The notes under the pieces: generated by a model | Told to the model about the DNA's origin: nothing | Database searches by the model: none | Seen by the model: the letters and a program-made list of their open reading frames with translations, nothing else | Source: Gammaproteobacteria bacterium | Lineage (GTDB): Bacteria > Pseudomonadota > Gammaproteobacteria > GCA-001735895 | Direction: 5' to 3' | Length of the DNA: 8,766 nucleotides | NCBI GenBank assembly: GCA_021767985.1 | Contig: JAASSH010000056.1 | Span: 1 to 8,766, forward strand | Shown here: piece after piece, positions 5,833-8,766 of the stretch | How the letters are laid out: each line of letters starts with the position of its first letter | How positions within the stretch are numbered: position 1 is the stretch's first letter | Program-made: the position numbers and the translations under genes

Positions 5833-8349
5833 TCAATGTCGATTCAAACTTCCCGCCATCGGCACGCCCGCGGCGTGCGACACCGTCAGCGTGATTGCGC
5901 GCAGGTCCTCGGGTTCGAGGTTGTGCACGTTGGTCTTGCCGGTGCAGCGCGCCATCATCGCCGCTTCGGCGTTGAAGGCCTGCAGCAGGTTGTAACTGCG
6001 CTCGGCACGATCCTCGGCATCCAGGTCGGCATCGTATAGCGGACTGCCGCTGGAAATATCGGCGCCCAGCGAAAGCGCCGCCGCAACGCCAATGATCACG
6101 GCCGTCGCGCCCAGCGCGAGAATCTTTGCGCTGTCGGTACCGGTGCGTAACCCGCCGAAGTAAACCAGGTCGATATCTTCCTCGCGGTTCATTGCGCGCA
6201 GCTGGCTGACCGCATGATTCAAAATCGAAATATCGGGCGCGCCCGCCAGCTCGGCTTCGATTCCGGGCAAACCGTCGCCGGCATCGAGCACCAGGAAGTC
6301 GATTTCCTGCTCCAGCGCGAAAGGTATCGCCTGGGCCAGGTTGTGATTGTCCACCAGCAGCCCGATCGGCTGGGAATCGCGCGCGCGCTCGACCTTGCCG
6401 GCCTCGATGGCCTGGGCCGCCCGGAACACGACCGCATCGGCATCGACGTCGGCCTCGTTCCCGGCGATCTGTATCCAGCTGGCGTCGTCGCCAATTCGGT
6501 TGGCACCGATATAGGCGGCGCCGTGGGACGCAATCGCGGCGGCGTAAGCGCTGCGAATTTCGTCGGGCGCAAGATCCATCCCCGCCACCAGGAACGGGAT
6601 CTCGAGCTTAAGGCTATTGATCGCGCCGAGCTCGGTCGCGGTTTTACAGTCCTCGCGGTACGGATCGATAACCAGGCGCGACAGATTGGCCGGCAGGAAT
6701 ACCAGGTCGTCCAGCGTCGCAACATGCTCGATACCGAACGGGTTATCGCGGTTTTCGAGTCGTCCCTGCAGGATACTGGACTCGATCTCGGCGTCCTGCG
6801 GGTTGATGCGCGACATCGCGAAAATCGCCTCTCGGCTGGTCACGGTATAGTCGGCCGAGCCGGTTTCGGCGTCGCAGCGAAAGCAGCGTGCGGCTTCGAA
6901 TTTGGCCTCGTCTGCGGTGTAGGTCGATTCGATTTCCGGAAACTCGATCGGGATTTCGCCGAGGCCATGGAATTTCTGATGGACTCGCGGATTGATTTCC
7001 CAGGCCGGATCGTTACAAATCGGTACGCGCCGGGTGCGGTAGGGAGTACGGTAAGGCAAGGGGTTATCGTTGCCTTCCAGATACGCCTTCATATAGTAAG
7101 CTGCGCGGTGGCCCTGGTACATCGCTTCGACGATGGTCGAACCGCCGAAGGCGCCGTCGCCCGCGGCAAATACCTTCGCATCTTCGGTTACCATGCCTTC
7201 GAGCCGGGTCTTTACCCGATCCCAGTCCATCAGACCATGCTTCGCAAGCTCGTCGCATTCGGCCTTCTGGCCGACCGCCGCAATCACGAGACCGCATTCG
7301 ATATCATGTTCCGAACCGGCGACATTGATCGGCCGGCGACGACCGTCTTCGTCCGTCTCGCCCATTTCAGTCCTGACGCAGCGCAGCGCCTTGCCGTCGA
7401 TAACCTCGACCGGCTGGGTGTTATAGACAATCTCGATGCCCTCGTCGATCGCGCCCTGCAGTTCCTCGCGGCGCGCCGGCATGGCCTCGTAGTCACGCCG
7501 GTAGATAACCTTGACATGCCTGACGCCGGGCAGCCGCTTGGCAACGCGACAGGCGTCCATGGCGACGTCGCCGCCGCCGATCACCAGCACGGTTTCCGGC
7601 AGGGTCGGCCGGGCGCCGGCGTTGACGTGGTAGAGAAAGCCCACCCCGTCCCTGACGAAAGGCTCCGCTTCGCCCGGGATGCCCATCGGCTTACCGACAA
7701 AGGCGCCGATCGACAACAGCACCGCCGCATGTTGCTGCTTCAGCTGGTCCAGCGAAACCTGGTCCCCGAGGGCGGTATTGGTGTGGATCTTGATGCCGGG
7801 GCAGTGGGCGGTCATGCGGTCGATATCCTGCTGCACCGCTTCCTCGGGCAGACGAAAACGCGGTATGCCCCAGAACATCATGCCGCCGAGCTTGTCGGTG
7901 GCCTCGTAAACGTGCACTTCGTAGCCGGCCTCGGCGAGATCATGCGCCGCGGTCAGACCGGCCGGACCGGCGCCGACGATACCGACGGTTTGTTCCCGGG
8001 TTACCGCGACCGGCGGCAACGCGAAACCCGGTCCCAGCGAATCCAGCACGTAACGTTTCAGGTTACGAATCGCGATCGCGCCGTCGCTGTCGGCGCGGCG
8101 GCAGGCCGGTTCGCAGGGCGCATCGCAAACGCGGCCGCAGATCGCGCTAAAGGGATTGGTCGCGGTAATCGCTTCCAGCGCTTCCTCGTTCTTGCCTTCC
8201 CAGATATAGGCGATGTACGAGGGCGCGTCGGTGCCGATCGGACAGGCGACCTGGCACGGCGCCGGCACGTAATGGATATCGGCGGTATCGTCCTCGAGAT
8301 CCGGGGTTGCGGTAACCGAGAACTGGTATTCAGCGTCAGATATTTTCAT
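5833..8349 (-). CDS. GltD-like FAD/NAD(P)H oxidoreductase fused to a degenerate glutamate-synthase FMN-like domain
   Basis: This 838-residue protein has two parts. Residues about 25-430 match the glutamate synthase small subunit (GltD) family. There is an N-terminal Fe-S domain with cysteines 32, 36, 71, 75, 79 and 83, an FAD-binding GIVGAGPAGLTAAHD (123-137), a nucleotide-binding VLVIGGGDVAMDACR (254-268) and the FAD-closing VFAAGDGAFGGSTI (393-406). An extra CxxC follows (489, 492). GltD passes electrons from NADPH to the large subunit. Residues about 515-838 resemble the FMN barrel of the large subunit: DDLVFLPANLSRLVIDPYRE (547-566), YFGGLRTGTDSAKILALGA (730-748) and a matching C-terminal tail. 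However, the FMN and 3Fe-4S motifs are largely lost. GltD itself is about 470 residues, so this is an unusual fusion. I chose the ATG at 8349, six bases after GGCGGG; a TTG at 8355 is also open. The start is two bases past the upstream stop. Confidence 0.88.
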   Translation of the reverse strand: MKISDAEYQFSVTATPDLEDDTADIHYVPAPCQVACPIGTDAPSYIAYIWEGKNEEALEAITATNPFSAICGRVCDAPCEPACRRADSDGAIAIRNLKRYVLDSLGPGFALPPVAVTREQTVGIVGAGPAGLTAAHDLAEAGYEVHVYEATDKLGGMMFWGIPRFRLPEEAVQQDIDRMTAHCPGIKIHTNTALGDQVSLDQLKQQHAAVLLSIGAFVGKPMGIPGEAEPFVRDGVGFLYHVNAGARPTLPETVLVIGGGDVAMDACRVAKRLPGVRHVKVIYRRDYEAMPARREELQGAIDEGIEIVYNTQPVEVIDGKALRCVRTEMGETDEDGRRRPINVAGSEHDIECGLVIAAVGQKAECDELAKHGLMDWDRVKTRLEGMVTEDAKVFAAGDGAFGGSTIVEAMYQGHRAAYYMKAYLEGNDNPLPYRTPYRTRRVPICNDPAWEINPRVHQKFHGLGEIPIEFPEIESTYTADEAKFEAARCFRCDAETGSADYTVTSREAIFAMSRINPQDAEIESSILQGRLENRDNPFGIEHVATLDDLVFLPANLSRLVIDPYREDCKTATELGAINSLKLEIPFLVAGMDLAPDEIRSAYAAAIASHGAAYIGANRIGDDASWIQIAGNEADVDADAVVFRAAQAIEAGKVERARDSQPIGLLVDNHNLAQAIPFALEQEIDFLVLDAGDGLPGIEAELAGAPDISILNHAVSQLRAMNREEDIDLVYFGGLRTGTDSAKILALGATAVIIGVAAALSLGADISSGSPLYDADLDAEDRAERSYNLLQAFNAEAAMMARCTGKTNVHNLEPEDLRAITLTVSHAAGVPMAGSLNRH

Positions 8350-8351
8350 GC

Positions 8352-8766
8352 TCAACCCGCCTGCCGGTCGAGGAGTTCGAGCCCGGTCAGCGGGCGTCGG
8401 GTATCGCGATGCTCGGGCCTGAACGGCAAACCGGTGATGTCGGCCGCCTCGGGCGTCAGCGCGACCAGGTCACCGCGATTGACCTTGTGGACGTCGTCGT
8501 AACCCAGCGCCCTGGTGATCGCGGCGATCTGCCAGCGCAACGACTCGAAGTAACGGTGCATGTTCATCGACTGGCGATCGATGTCGTAACGCGCCTCGTG
8601 TTCCGGATCCTGCGTGGCGATGCCCACCGGGCAGGTACCGACGTGGCACTGCATGCAGGCGATACAGCCGCCGGCGATGATCGCCGCGGTGCCGACCGAG
8701 GTGCAGCTGGCGCCCAGCGCGAGCATCTTGACGACATCGACGCCATCCTTGATGCCGCCCATCATG
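8352..8766 (-). CDS. Glutamate synthase FMN-domain protein, GlxD/MgsC-like (3' part; 5' end outside window)
   Basis: The gene enters from the right edge; its last 137 complete codons are visible. The protein end carries the FMN-barrel signature GGIKDGVDVVKMLALGA and then AGGCIACMQCHVGTCPVGIATQ. Here three cysteines have the C-x5-C-x4-C spacing (visible residues 34, 40, 45) of the 3Fe-4S cluster of glutamate synthase. Only about 85 residues follow this motif, whereas the normal bacterial GltB large subunit continues with a GXGXG domain of some 300 residues. This is therefore a stand-alone FMN-domain subunit, as in GlxD or the N-methylglutamate synthase subunit MgsC. The amidotransferase and GXGXG subunits would be expected further right, outside the window. 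Its TGA ends two bases before the ATG of the oxidoreductase fusion, so the two are almost certainly co-translated and may form one complex. Confidence 0.88.
   Translation of the reverse strand, partial: MMGGIKDGVDVVKMLALGASCTSVGTAAIIAGGCIACMQCHVGTCPVGIATQDPEHEARYDIDRQSMNMHRYFESLRWQIAAITRALGYDDVHKVNRGDLVALTPEAADITGLPFRPEHRDTRRPLTGLELLDRQAG

Noticed and set aside
6214..8502. A 762-codon open frame on the + strand, antisense to the oxidoreductase fusion
   Set aside because: The - strand frame has clear GltD and FMN-domain motifs throughout. The antisense translation is rich in Arg, Val, Ala and Gly with no recognisable domain, and it runs across two real genes. Long antisense frames are common in high-GC coding DNA.
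1..8766. CRISPR arrays, tRNA or rRNA genes, transposase genes, prophage or defence genes
   Set aside because: I looked for regular direct repeats, cloverleaf-like sequences and recombinase motifs on both strands and found none.

Overview
The window is high-GC, gene-dense bacterial chromosome. The C-terminus of TypA/BipA at the left edge and the general protein character suggest a proteobacterium, most likely a gammaproteobacterium. Nothing here fixes the lineage more closely.

Layout. Left part, + strand: the tail of typA (1-161), a 79-bp gap with a perfect TATAAT box, then three tightly coupled genes (241-1998). These are an uncharacterised five-helix membrane protein, a gamma-glutamylcyclotransferase-like protein and a class I glutamine amidotransferase-like protein. 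The second and third genes start inside the end of the gene before them (11-bp and 4-bp overlaps). Right part, - strand, read from the right edge leftwards: the 3' end of an FMN-domain glutamate synthase gene (8766-8352), an 838-residue FAD/NADPH oxidoreductase fused to a degenerate second glutamate-synthase FMN-like domain (8349-5833), a type III glutamine synthetase of the GlnT/GmaS kind (5778-4462), formate-tetrahydrofolate ligase (4276-2603) and a conserved-looking hypothetical protein (2520-1993). The two blocks meet tail to tail with a 6-bp overlap of their 3' ends, so no separate terminator fits between them.

How the genes may work together. The partial FMN gene ends about 85 residues after its 3Fe-4S cysteine motif, so it lacks the C-terminal GXGXG domain of the normal bacterial GltB. 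It is therefore the split, GlxD/MgsC-like form of glutamate synthase. Next to a GlnT/GmaS-type ligase and formate-tetrahydrofolate ligase, this recalls the glxBCD-glnT and mgsABC-gmaS arrangements used for ammonium or methylamine assimilation through gamma-glutamyl intermediates, with the one-carbon unit passing through tetrahydrofolate. That is inference; the substrate could equally be plain ammonium. The most unusual element is the GltD-like oxidoreductase carrying a second FMN-like barrel that has lost most recognisable FMN and Fe-S motifs.

The only sizeable gap (4280-4461, between the synthetase and fhs) holds a chain of inverted repeats. It also holds an eight-codon candidate leader ORF with a strong Shine-Dalgarno sequence just ahead of fhs.
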